The translations under genes and the position numbers were made by a program. From the NCBI GenBank assembly GCA_965662775.1, contig CBFIIW010000015.1, forward strand, positions 1 to 64,000: a stretch of 64,000 nt of DNA, written 5' to 3'. This DNA is from UBA7985 sp002690455. GTDB taxonomy: Bacteria; Pseudomonadota; Alphaproteobacteria; UBA7985. Shown here piece after piece: positions 1 through 7,995 of this stretch; position 1 is the first letter of the stretch, and every line of letters begins with the position of its first letter. A model generated the notes under the pieces. That model did no database searches, was not told where the DNA came from, and worked only from the letters and a program-made list of their open reading frames with translations.

Positions 1-24
1 TTGAGATGAATGGCTTCAGGCGGC

Positions 25-78
25 GTTGCGCGCTCGGGCCTCAGCCGCTTCGCGGCCTTCGGCCCTCCCACGCGCAAC
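25..78. repeat. Nested GC-rich inverted repeat downstream of tyrS
   Basis: Three nested perfect stems are visible: GTTGCGCG (25-32) with CGCGCAAC (71-78), GGGCC (36-40) with GGCCC (61-65), and GCCGC (44-48) with GCGGC (52-56) around a TTC loop. It lies just past the tyrS stop on the minus strand. No T-run follows on either strand, so it is not a textbook intrinsic terminator. It may be a REP-like extragenic palindrome or a 3'-end stabiliser. Confidence 0.6.
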
Positions 79-114
79 TTCTCTGGCGCTCATTTGTGTT
101 TGTTGCAGGCCCGC

Positions 115-1386
115 TCAGGCAACAAGTAGGACGTGTTTTTTCTTTCCTGATGAGAGCCGCACTGCCCCGGTCTCGTGATCGATATCCGAGGCGAAGAGGA
201 CCAAGTCCTCATCTTCGACCTTCTTGCCGTTGACCCGCGCACCGCCACCTTTGATCAATCGCCTGACCTCCCCCTTAGAGGCTGCCAACCCTGCGGCGAT
301 AAAGGCATCTTGGACGCTTAATCCACCCTCAATTGCGCCGTCCGGAGCCTTTGCCCGCGGCAGGTCGGCGGAAACGCCTCCGGCGCCGAAAGTTGTCGCA
401 GCGGCTGCGGCAGCAGCCTCGGCCGCCACCTCACCCCGACATAGCCGTGTGGTTTCCAGCGCCAGTACCTTCTTTCCTTCGTTGATGGCAGCGCCTTGCG
501 CCTGCCCCAAAGCATCACACTCTTCCACTGGTAATTCCGTGAATAGCTTGAGAAAGCGGCCAACGTCCGCGTCTTCGGTGTTTCGCCAGAACTGGTAGAA
601 GTCGAAATCGCTCAGCCTGTCTGCATTGAGCCAGACTGCACCGCCAGCCGACTTACCCATCTTCTGTCCAGACGCTGTGGCAAGCAGCGGGACAGTTAGC
701 CCGAACAGATCTCTGCCATCAATCCGACGGCCTAATTCGATCCCCTGAACAATATTGCCCCACTGATCTGAGCCGCCCATCTGCAAAGCCGCACCAAAGC
801 GGCGCGCGAGCTCCAGAAAATCATAACCTTGAATGATCATGTAGTTGAATTCGAGGAAGCTAAGGTTCTGCTCGTTCTCCAGTCGGCGTCGGACGAAATC
901 CATCTTGGTCATTGCGTTAACCGAAAAGTGACGTCCCACCTCGCGCAGAAAATCGATGTACATCAGCCCCTCAAGCCAATCGGCATTATTAGCCATGATG
1001 GCACCGGTCGGGCTGTCATCGTAACGCAGAAACCGGTCAAAAATTGTACGGATGCTAGCCATATTGCCCGCGATAATCTCATCGGTAAGCAGCGGCCGCG
1101 CCTCATTCTTGTCCGAGGGATCTCCGATTTTCGTGGTGCCACCGCCCATCAGTGTAATCGGCCGATTGCCGGTCCGTTGGAACAGTCGCAGCATCATGAT
1201 ATTCATCAAATGCCCGACGTGCAGCGAATCTGCCGTGCAATCGTAACCAATGTAAGCGGTGACCGGCCCGGCGGCGAAGGCCTTGTCGAGTCCTTCGACA
1301 TCCGTGCATTGATGCAGATAGCCACGGTCAAAGGCCTCTTTCAAAAAGGGCGACCGGGCTTGGGACAAGGGCTGCTCGTTGCTCAT
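115..1386 (-). CDS. tyrS: Tyrosyl-tRNA synthetase
   Basis: This cytoplasmic class I aminoacyl-tRNA synthetase charges tRNA-Tyr with tyrosine. The 423-residue protein has the normal bacterial length. The HIGH-type signature is HVGH at residues 56-59, in the context DCTADSLHVGHL. The KMSKS-type loop is KMGKS at 242-246. The tyrosine-binding region includes QGYDF near 186-190 and GGSDQWGN near 204-211. The C-terminal 70 or so residues form an S4-type RNA-binding domain with the LIKGGGARVNG pattern. The start is an ATG. It is the last gene I see in a minus-strand run, 41 bp after the alpha/beta hydrolase. Confidence 0.97.
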   Translation of the reverse strand: MSNEQPLSQARSPFLKEAFDRGYLHQCTDVEGLDKAFAAGPVTAYIGYDCTADSLHVGHLMNIMMLRLFQRTGNRPITLMGGGTTKIGDPSDKNEARPLLTDEIIAGNMASIRTIFDRFLRYDDSPTGAIMANNADWLEGLMYIDFLREVGRHFSVNAMTKMDFVRRRLENEQNLSFLEFNYMIIQGYDFLELARRFGAALQMGGSDQWGNIVQGIELGRRIDGRDLFGLTVPLLATASGQKMGKSAGGAVWLNADRLSDFDFYQFWRNTEDADVGRFLKLFTELPVEECDALGQAQGAAINEGKKVLALETTRLCRGEVAAEAAAAAAATTFGAGGVSADLPRAKAPDGAIEGGLSVQDAFIAAGLAASKGEVRRLIKGGGARVNGKKVEDEDLVLFASDIDHETGAVRLSSGKKKHVLLVA

Positions 1387-1427
1387 GATGCGTCGTCTCT
1401 CTCTGGCTCGGGCTAAAGTTCAGTCAG

Positions 1428-2201
1428 TCAGCTTTTGCCGTTTTCGACGTCGTCTGCATCGCCGTCCTTGGTGTCCATGGAGTCCAGAAGCTCGTCGAAG
1501 TCCATCTCAACATCGTCATCTTCAACTTCAATCACCGGCTCTTCATCTTCTTCAGGTGGCAAGAGCTGTGGCGCAGCCTCTATGTAGCTTCGGATTGAGC
1601 TCTCCAGTTCCTTCTCTTTGCCAGTAAAGAAATGGTTGGCCCCCTCTACCACGTGGTAGTCAATTTCGATGCCACGCTGAGCGCGCAGTTTTTCAACCAG
1701 TTTGAACACCTGATCCTGCGGCACGAAGTCGTCCTGATTGCCCTGAATGAACAGACCCGAGTTTGGGCAAGGGGCGAGGAAGGTGAAATCGTACAGATTT
1801 GCTGGGGGCGAAACGCTGAGGAACGCGTTGATTTCCGGGCGCCGCATCAGCAACTGCATGCCAATCCACGCTCCGAAATCATAGCCTGCAACCCAGCACC
1901 CACGCGCGTTGGGCCGGTGGGTCTGCAGCCAATCGAGCGCCGTGGCAGCATCGGAGAGTTCCCCCTCACCGCGGTCATACTCACCCTCTGATGCGCCGAC
2001 GCCTCGGAAGTTAAAGCGCAGGACATTGAACCCTGCATTCACAAAGGTGTGGAACATCAGAAACGTCACCGTGTTGTCCATGGTGCCGTTGTGTTGGGGG
2101 TGGGGGTGTAGGATTAGGGCAATGGGAGCCGAGTCGTCGTCATTACCTTCATAGCGGGCTTCGATGCGACCTTCTGGGCCGGGTATGATCAGCTTGGGCA
2201 T
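1428..2201 (-). CDS. Alpha/beta hydrolase (COG2945-like) with Asp at the nucleophile elbow
   Basis: The protein has 257 residues from the ATG at 2201. The frame stays open to 2252, but MPKLIIPGPEGRIEARY reads as the natural N-terminus of this family. Family features are LHPHPQHNGTMDN (31-43), the RFNFRGVGASEGEYDRGEGE region (62-81), a nucleophile elbow GYDFG (106-110), acidic residues at QDD (156-158) and a candidate catalytic His190 in EGANHFF. From family knowledge the elbow is normally G-F-S-F-G. Here the Ser position is Asp108 (codon GAT). The last 40 or so residues are strongly acidic (Asp/Glu-rich) and likely disordered. The substrate is unknown. It may be inactive, or use Asp chemistry as dehalogenases and epoxide hydrolases do. 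Confidence 0.88.
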   Translation of the reverse strand: MPKLIIPGPEGRIEARYEGNDDDSAPIALILHPHPQHNGTMDNTVTFLMFHTFVNAGFNVLRFNFRGVGASEGEYDRGEGELSDAATALDWLQTHRPNARGCWVAGYDFGAWIGMQLLMRRPEINAFLSVSPPANLYDFTFLAPCPNSGLFIQGNQDDFVPQDQVFKLVEKLRAQRGIEIDYHVVEGANHFFTGKEKELESSIRSYIEAAPQLLPPEEDEEPVIEVEDDDVEMDFDELLDSMDTKDGDADDVENGKS

Positions 2202-2280
2202 GGGGCGTCTCGCTTTTGTGTTTGACCAGGTGTTTAGATCAAAGCGAGCCACTAAAGAAGACCATGGATAGGAGGGTTGC

Positions 2281-2958
2281 TTATTGCGCTGAGGTCCCTG
2301 TTTCCGATGACGTGTCAGAGGCGTTATCAGGGGTCAAGCCACGATCAGTCTCGCTTCCTGGGACTACCTCTGGGCCAGTGGCGCTGGTTTCTGCTGCCGA
2401 ATCGATGGAACGGGCCTGACCAGCATCGTCATCAAAGACCACATCATCCTCGCCGCTAAAGCCGAAGCTGAAACCACCGGCATCCTCTATGGGGGCATTG
2501 CCTTCGCCGACTCCACCGCCAAACATCGTCTGACTGATGAGGTCCACGAGATTCACCGCATCGCTGGTATCTTCGATGATATGGCCCTCGGCCATCATGG
2601 TCATCGAGCCGCCCGCGACCAGCTCTATAAAATTACCCCCGAGCAAGGATCCAAAGCTGATTTTTGCGGAAGTGTCATCCGGTAGGGCCAGACCTGGGTT
2701 CAGGCCAATTTCAACAACGGCTTCGAAGTAGGGTTCTTCTAAACGGGCTGCAATAACGCGACCGACGGGAACCCCCGACATCTTGACTGTAGCGCCGGGA
2801 TCGATGCCGTCTGCGTTGCCGAACACTGCAAAAACGCGCGTGCCTTCACCACCGCCAGAAAGTGGGCGACCTGACAGTAGCATACTGCCGAAAAACAGAG
2901 CGGTGCCAACAACCAGCGCACCAAGGATGATTTCAAGGGATCTGTTGGTCGAAGCCAT
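2281..2958 (-). CDS. mlaD: MlaD-type MCE lipid-transport protein
   Basis: This is the periplasmic, inner-membrane-anchored MCE subunit of the Mla system, which moves phospholipids between the membranes to keep outer-membrane asymmetry. The 225-residue protein has one N-terminal membrane segment (about residues 8-28, LEIILGALVVGTALFFGSML). A single MCE domain follows (about 38-115), with the typical VFAVFGNADGIDPGATVKMSGVPVG pattern and GSLLGGNFIEL. The C-terminal 90 residues are Gly/Ser/Asp-rich and low complexity. Its start is 9 bp past the NDUFA12-like gene, a pairing often seen in alphaproteobacteria. The permease and ATPase (mlaE, mlaF) are not in this window. Confidence 0.9.
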   Translation of the reverse strand: MASTNRSLEIILGALVVGTALFFGSMLLSGRPLSGGGEGTRVFAVFGNADGIDPGATVKMSGVPVGRVIAARLEEPYFEAVVEIGLNPGLALPDDTSAKISFGSLLGGNFIELVAGGSMTMMAEGHIIEDTSDAVNLVDLISQTMFGGGVGEGNAPIEDAGGFSFGFSGEDDVVFDDDAGQARSIDSAAETSATGPEVVPGSETDRGLTPDNASDTSSETGTSAQ

Positions 2959-2967
2959 GCGTACGGC

Positions 2968-3348
2968 CTACCTGGTCTCGCTCGGGTTCCAGGCCTGATA
3001 GTCTCCAGTGGTCGAGGCGCGTGGCTGGCCTGTGCGTGGGTCACCATCCGGGACGTAAGCGTCCGGTGTACCGGTCTGGTTTGGCAGGTGGTTCTTTTGC
3101 CATGTAAACTTGCTTAAACTGGCCTCAGTCGGTGGAAGCTCAAGTGTGTGGTTCATCCACCCCTGCCATTCAGGAGGAATCCGGCTGGCTTCCTTTTCGA
3201 CGCGATAGATGACCCACCGGCGCTCTTTGAGCGATGAACCGATCATGGCGCGAGCGCGCCGCTCTTTATAATAACGGTTGCCTTCTTCATCGGTTCCGAC
3301 GAGCGTACCATTAAAAAAAGTGTGCAGGCGCGTGGCAAAGGACGACAT
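2968..3348 (-). CDS. NDUFA12-like NADH:ubiquinone oxidoreductase accessory subunit
   Basis: The 126-residue protein matches the NDUFA12/B17.2 complex I accessory family, found in mitochondria and alphaproteobacteria. Recognisable patterns are LVGTDEEGNRYYKERR (17-32), RRWVIYR (43-49), IPPEWQGWMNH (57-67) and TWQKNHLPNQTGTPDAY (81-97). It probably binds the peripheral arm of complex I at the membrane. It is the first gene of a minus-strand pair with mlaD. The ATG at 3348 agrees with the family N-terminus. Its presence is one of the best taxonomic clues in the window. Confidence 0.93.
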   Translation of the reverse strand: MSSFATRLHTFFNGTLVGTDEEGNRYYKERRARAMIGSSLKERRWVIYRVEKEASRIPPEWQGWMNHTLELPPTEASLSKFTWQKNHLPNQTGTPDAYVPDGDPRTGQPRASTTGDYQAWNPSETR

Positions 3349-3569
3349 CTGTTATTCCGATTCGGGTGGAGACGAGTTGTTCAAACCGACGGGAACTTAG
3401 CCGCGTGCGATCTAAATTGCCAGCCCCGGCGTGGTCACGCATAATCTGCTGCGGAATGGTTTCATGTCAGTGACTTGGAGGGGTAGAGCCGTGGCTTTCG
3501 ACGGACGGGTCTGGCCCGTGTTTAAAAAATTTCGGCTGCCTTAATTTCGCGTAATTTCATAGCCCTGAG

Positions 3570-3616
3570 ACACTACATCTTGTGCTTCGAAGGCAAACTG
3601 CGACGAAATGTTGATT
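3570..3616. promoter_or_regulatory. Tandem NrdR-box-like sites
   Basis: Site 1, ACACTACATCTTGTGC (3570-3585), agrees with the NrdR consensus acaCwAtATaTwGtgt at 13 of 16 positions. Site 2 (3601-3616), CGACGAAATGTTGATT, agrees at 9 of 16 and at 7 of 10 core positions. The two are exactly 31 bp apart start to start, with a 15-bp gap, which is the usual spacing of paired NrdR boxes in ribonucleotide reductase promoters. They lie about 490 bp upstream of nrdJ, so they would imply a long untranslated leader. No convincing sigma-70 promoter is visible next to them. Confidence 0.45.
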
Positions 3617-3991
3617 TTTTCTGTGGAAAACCCTGGGCAATTGTGAGACAGTAACTCGCCTTGAGCGGTCATTTGTTTCCGTTCAATGACGCGAGAACTC
3701 ATAAGTGTCCAACAACCTAAAAGTTCTTGCTTCGTTCTAGTTTTTTGTTGCATCAAAGACGATGCGGCCATTGCGTTGAAGTTTTCCACGCAATTCAAGC
3801 CGGAAGGCCAAGGCAAGCGATTTTCGACGCTGGACGTCAGCGTATGTAAGTCGCATAAGCCGCTTCTTTGAACGTCGATTCTTTCGGCGGTCGGAGAGCC
3901 CGCGAGAGCAAGAAATTTTTGCTGCGGGAAGAGGGATAAAACTCGGGGGTGCGAGGCCGCGCGGTATTTAAAAAAAACCGCGGTGTAAAGG

Positions 3992-4003
3992 TTTAGCGCT
4001 AAA
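3992..4003. promoter_or_regulatory. 12-bp perfect palindrome upstream of nrdJ
   Basis: TTTAGCGCTAAA is a perfect palindrome about 100 bp before the nrdJ start, in an AT-rich stretch. Its form suits a dimeric repressor or activator operator, but I cannot name the protein that would bind it. It could also be chance. Confidence 0.3.
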
Positions 4004-4101
4004 GAAAATTTTTGCGATCGGTCGCGCGCAGCGGGTCCGTTTGTGGGTGCCTTTTCCGTGAAACCAGGCGGATCGGCGCGGATATAAGGGGTTGGTTACA
4101 C

Positions 4102-7100
4102 ATGCGTATTGAGCGGCGCTTTACCGCAGAGTCCCAGTCGGCTTACGGCAATCTTCAGTTCCGTCAGACTTCATCTGAGATCAGAAATCCCGACGGGTCG
4201 TTGGTGTTTTCCGCACCCGACATCTGGGTGCCGGAAAACTTTAGCCAGGTGGCGAGCGATGTTCTGGCGCAAAAATATTTTCGGAAGGCCGGGGTTCCCG
4301 CGTGCTTGAAGCGGGTCGAAGAATCGAGCGTGCCTTCATTTCTCTGGCGCTCTGTCGCCGATGAGGATGCGCTGGCGAAACTGCCAGAGGAAGAGCGCTA
4401 TGTTGGTGAATCTGACGCGCGACAGGTCTTTGACCGCCTGGCTGGTACGTGGACTTACTGGGCGTGGAAAGGCGGCTACTTCGACACTGAAGATGATGCT
4501 CAGGCCTACTTCGACGAAATGCGGTTCATGCTTGCCAGCCAGATGGCAGCGCCCAACTCGCCGCAGTGGTTCAACACTGGCCTGCATTGGGCTTACGGCA
4601 TCGATGGTCCCAGCCAGGGCCATTACTATGTAGACTTCGAGACCGGTCGTCTGACCAAGTCCAAGTCAGCCTATGAGCATCCTCAGCCCCATGCCTGCTT
4701 CATCCAGTCCGTCGCCGATGATCTGGTCAATGATGGCGGTATCATGGACTTGTGGGTGCGGGAGGCCCGCCTGTTCAAGTACGGTTCTGGCACTGGTTCT
4801 AACTTCTCCGCGCTGCGGGGGGAGGGCGAGAGCCTCGGGGGCGGGGGCAAGTCCTCTGGCCTGATGTCTTTCTTGCGCATCGGCGACCGCGCTGCCGGTG
4901 CAATCAAATCTGGTGGTACGACCCGTCGGGCAGCCAAAATGGTCACTGTTGACGCGGACCACCCCGATATTGAGGCCTACATCAACTGGAAGTGGGTCGA
5001 AGAGCAGAAGGTCGCGAGCCTGGTTGCTGGATCGCAGAACCTGAACAAGCACCTGCAGGCCATCATGAACGCCTGCCAGTCGATGAAGGGTGACGAGCGC
5101 CTCGATGCCAAGGCCAACCCAGCCTTGAAGCAGGCTATTCGCGAAGCGCGCCGCGCACTGGTGCCGGACAACTATATCTATCGCGTGATCGAAATGGCGC
5201 GTCAGGGTTTCACTGAAATCGAAATACCGACATATGACACCGATTGGGACAGCGATGCTTACCTGACGGTTTCAGGTCAGAATTCGAACAACTCTGTGCG
5301 TGTGACGAACGACTTTCTTGGGAAGGTCGAGCGGGGCGAGAACTGGGATCTGACCAGTCGCATCACCGGAAAGGTGATGAAGTCGGTGAACGCTGCCGAC
5401 CTCTGGGACCAGATTTCGTTTGCGGCCTGGGCCTGCGCAGACCCGGGTCTGCAATACGACAGCACTATTAATGAATGGCACACTTGCCCGCAATCCGGGC
5501 GGATCAACGCGTCCAATCCTTGTTCCGAGTATATGTTCCTCGATGACACCGCGTGTAACCTCGCATCGCTCAACCTGATGAAGTTCGTAGGGAGCGCGGC
5601 CGGTACGATCGATATCGAAGCCTATGAACACGCTTGTCGCCTCTGGACTCTGACGCTGGAAACGTCGGTTCTTATGGCGCAGTTCCCATCCAAGGAAATC
5701 GCCAAGCTGTCTTACGAATACCGGACCTTGGGCCTGGGCTTTGCCAACATCGGTGCACTTTTGATGTCGATGGGATTGGGCTACGACACCGACCAAGGGC
5801 GTGCAATTTGTGGCGGTCTGTCGGCCCTGATGACGGGAATATCCTATGCCACTTCGGCCGAAATTGCCAGCGAACGCGGGGCGTTTCCCGGCTATGAGCG
5901 CAACGCCGCCTCGATGCTGCGGGTCATCCGCAATCACCGCCGTGCAGCTTTCGGAGAAGGTGAGGGCTACGAAGGCCTGACGATTCTGCCGGTTCCACTG
6001 GACGCCGATGATTGTCCGATCCCGGCGCTCGTTGACGCGTCAAAGGCAGCGTGGGACCGTGCGTTGAGCGACGGTGAGAAGTACGGCTTCCGCAACGCAC
6101 AAACAACAGTCGTCGCACCCACCGGGACGATCGGTTTGGTCATGGACTGTGACACCACTGGGATCGAGCCGGACTTCGCCTTGGTAAAGTTCAAAAAACT
6201 CGCTGGTGGCGGCTACTTTAAAATCATTAATCAGACGGTTCCACTGGCTCTGAAGAACCTTGGCTACAGCAGCGATCAGATCGATGACATCATTGCCTAT
6301 GCAGTGGGCACGGGATCCCTGTCCAATGCACCAGGTATCAACAACGACAGCTTGCGTGCTCGTGGGTTCGATGATGAAAAGCTGCAATCGATCGAATCGT
6401 CGCTCGCGACAGCATTTCAGCTGAAGTTCGCATTCAACCGTTTTAGCCTCGGCGATGACTTCTGCCGCGACGTGCTCGGGTTCAGCGATGCACAGTTGGC
6501 AGATTTCAGCTTTGACATGCTCGCCGGCATGGGCTTCAGCGCCGAAGACATCGAAGCAGCGAATGAGCACATTTGCGGTACCATGACGGTTGAGGGTGCG
6601 CCGCACCTTAAGTCTGAACATATGAAGGTGTTCGACTGCGCCAACCGCTGCGGAGCGAAGGGGACGCGTGAGTTGTCCACCGACTCCCACATTCGTATGA
6701 TGGCGGCCTCGCAGCCTTTCATTTCCGGGGCCATTTCTAAGACCATCAACATGCCAAACACGGCCACGATTGATGAGGTCAAGGACGCCTACATGCTGTC
6801 CTGGAAGCTGGGGATCAAGGCCAACGCGCTTTATCGTGACGGCTCCAAGCTATCGCAGCCACTGAGCGCCGCGCTGCTGGCCGACAGCAATGCCGACGCG
6901 GACGAAGCTGCGGACGCGGCCGAAGCGCTGGCACAGGCCAATCCGGTTCAGCAAGCCGAAGTAGTGGCCGAGCGGATTGTTGAGCGCATCATTGAACGGA
7001 TGCCAGAGCGTAAGCGTCTGCCAAACCGTCGCAAGGGCTACACCCAGAAGGCAATCGTCGGCGGGCACAAACTCTACCTGCGAACCGGTGAGTTTGAGGA

Positions 7101-7917
7101 CGGCGCGCTGGGCGAGATTTTCGTCGATATGCACAAGGAGGGTGCGGCCTTCCGCTCGATGATGAACAACTTCGCCATCGCTGTGTCGCTGGGACTGCAA
7201 TACGGAGTGCCGCTCGAAGAATACGTCGACAGCTTCACCTTCACTCGCTTCGAGCCGAATGGCATGGTTGAGGGGAATGACGTGATTAAGATGGCAACGT
7301 CCACGCTTGATTATATATTCCGTGAGCTGGCGGTGTCCTATTTGGGCCGGAACGACCTAGCGCACGTTGAACCCGCAGACCTGCGCACGGATGCCCTGGG
7401 TCATGGGCATCAAGAATCCGCCATGTCGGGTGACGGTGAGGACGACGACGCGCTACAGATGGCGCTTGATTTCGCCTCCGCAGGCTACCTGCGTGGCGGC
7501 AAGAAAGAGGTCAAGAACCAGCTGGTCGTGGTCAAAGGTGGCAAAAAGGAAGCCACCACAGGTGCGACTGTCGGTGCGGAGACAACGGTGGTCACCGCAC
7601 TTTACGACGAGCAGTCTGGGGAAACGTCTTTTGACTCCACAAACCTGAATGACGGACAAGGCCACAGCCACAGCCACAGCCACAGCCACGGGCAGAGCAC
7701 TGGCGCGACGGTGCAACTCGCCGCGGGAGAATCAGCACGCTTCACGATCGCTAGTGGTGCCCTTGACGGTGCAGACGACAAGATGCGGAACATGGAAGAA
7801 GCGCGGATGAAGGGCTACACGGGGGATGCCTGTGACAGCTGCGGTAACTTCACGCTGGTCCGCAACGGCACTTGTTTGAAATGTGTTACCTGCGGTTCGA
7901 CCACGGGCTGCAGCTGA
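4102..7917 (+). CDS. nrdJ: Adenosylcobalamin-dependent (class II) ribonucleoside-diphosphate reductase
   Basis: NrdJ reduces ribonucleotides to deoxyribonucleotides for DNA synthesis using a B12 radical. The protein has 1271 residues from ATG 4102, with AGGGG 11 nt upstream. The frame is open to 4012, but the family N-terminus begins at MRIERRF. Catalytic features: Cys199 (HACF), the NPCSE motif with candidate thiyl Cys474 and Glu476, Cys485 (ACNLASLN), and the PTGTIGLVMDCDTTGIEPDF loop. A TSCPD domain follows (about 970-1090, from RKGYTQKAIVGGHKLYLRTG). The tail has a His-Ser repeat and a Cys-rich end (CDSC, CLKC, CGSTTGC) that probably shuttles reducing electrons. An intrinsic terminator follows. 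No second RNR is seen in the window. Confidence 0.97.
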   Translation: MRIERRFTAESQSAYGNLQFRQTSSEIRNPDGSLVFSAPDIWVPENFSQVASDVLAQKYFRKAGVPACLKRVEESSVPSFLWRSVADEDALAKLPEEERYVGESDARQVFDRLAGTWTYWAWKGGYFDTEDDAQAYFDEMRFMLASQMAAPNSPQWFNTGLHWAYGIDGPSQGHYYVDFETGRLTKSKSAYEHPQPHACFIQSVADDLVNDGGIMDLWVREARLFKYGSGTGSNFSALRGEGESLGGGGKSSGLMSFLRIGDRAAGAIKSGGTTRRAAKMVTVDADHPDIEAYINWKWVEEQKVASLVAGSQNLNKHLQAIMNACQSMKGDERLDAKANPALKQAIREARRALVPDNYIYRVIEMARQGFTEIEIPTYDTDWDSDAYLTVSGQNSNNSVRVTNDFLGKVERGENWDLTSRITGKVMKSVNAADLWDQISFAAWACADPGLQYDSTINEWHTCPQSGRINASNPCSEYMFLDDTACNLASLNLMKFVGSAAGTIDIEAYEHACRLWTLTLETSVLMAQFPSKEIAKLSYEYRTLGLGFANIGALLMSMGLGYDTDQGRAICGGLSALMTGISYATSAEIASERGAFPGYERNAASMLRVIRNHRRAAFGEGEGYEGLTILPVPLDADDCPIPALVDASKAAWDRALSDGEKYGFRNAQTTVVAPTGTIGLVMDCDTTGIEPDFALVKFKKLAGGGYFKIINQTVPLALKNLGYSSDQIDDIIAYAVGTGSLSNAPGINNDSLRARGFDDEKLQSIESSLATAFQLKFAFNRFSLGDDFCRDVLGFSDAQLADFSFDMLAGMGFSAEDIEAANEHICGTMTVEGAPHLKSEHMKVFDCANRCGAKGTRELSTDSHIRMMAASQPFISGAISKTINMPNTATIDEVKDAYMLSWKLGIKANALYRDGSKLSQPLSAALLADSNADADEAADAAEALAQANPVQQAEVVAERIVERIIERMPERKRLPNRRKGYTQKAIVGGHKLYLRTGEFEDGALGEIFVDMHKEGAAFRSMMNNFAIAVSLGLQYGVPLEEYVDSFTFTRFEPNGMVEGNDVIKMATSTLDYIFRELAVSYLGRNDLAHVEPADLRTDALGHGHQESAMSGDGEDDDALQMALDFASAGYLRGGKKEVKNQLVVVKGGKKEATTGATVGAETTVVTALYDEQSGETSFDSTNLNDGQGHSHSHSHSHGQSTGATVQLAAGESARFTIASGALDGADDKMRNMEEARMKGYTGDACDSCGNFTLVRNGTCLKCVTCGSTTGCS
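7663..7689 (+). repeat. In-frame His-Ser repeat (CACAGC units) in nrdJ
   Basis: Four CACAGC hexamers plus a final CAC encode HSHSHSHSH at residues 1188-1196 of NrdJ. This lies in a linker between the TSCPD domain and the terminal Cys-rich tail. The tract could expand or contract by slippage, and it could bind metal ions. Confidence 0.85.
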
Positions 7918-7952
7918 TCGGTACAGTTGATTTTTGAGGATCAGCAAGAAGG

Positions 7953-7980
7953 AGGCGGTTCAGTTTTGAGCCGCCTTTTT
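7953..7980 (+). terminator. Intrinsic terminator of nrdJ
   Basis: A 10-bp stem, AGGCGGTTCA (7953-7962) with TGAGCCGCCT (7967-7976), has one G-T wobble, a GTTT loop and a following T-run. It lies 35 bp after the nrdJ stop and just before the convergent isomerase gene. Confidence 0.88.
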
Positions 7981-7995
7981 CATCTCTTTGGGGCG

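Larger units (their letters stand above)
3349..4101. other. Long intergenic region between NDUFA12-like gene and nrdJ
   Basis: These 753 bp are visibly more AT-rich than their neighbours and separate divergent genes. I see tandem NrdR-box-like sites (3570-3616), a DnaA-box-like TGTGGAAAA (3622-3630) and a near match TTTTCCACG (3782-3790). There is also an A-rich-loop hairpin with CGCGGT and ACCGCG arms around 3960-3985, and the palindrome TTTAGCGCTAAA (3992-4003). A minus-strand frame at 3541-3816 could encode 91 residues but resembles no family I know and overlaps the NrdR sites, so I do not call it a gene. I see no cobalamin riboswitch: the conserved B12-box GCCACTG/GCC-GGAGACC pattern is absent. 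Confidence 0.6.

Noticed and set aside
3541..3816. 91-codon minus-strand frame upstream of nrdJ
   Set aside because: It resembles no family, has no clear Shine-Dalgarno and overlaps the NrdR-like sites. I treat it as chance in AT-rich sequence.
3617..4101. Cobalamin riboswitch before nrdJ
   Set aside because: I looked for the conserved B12-box and core elements because nrdJ needs B12. They are not present on either strand.
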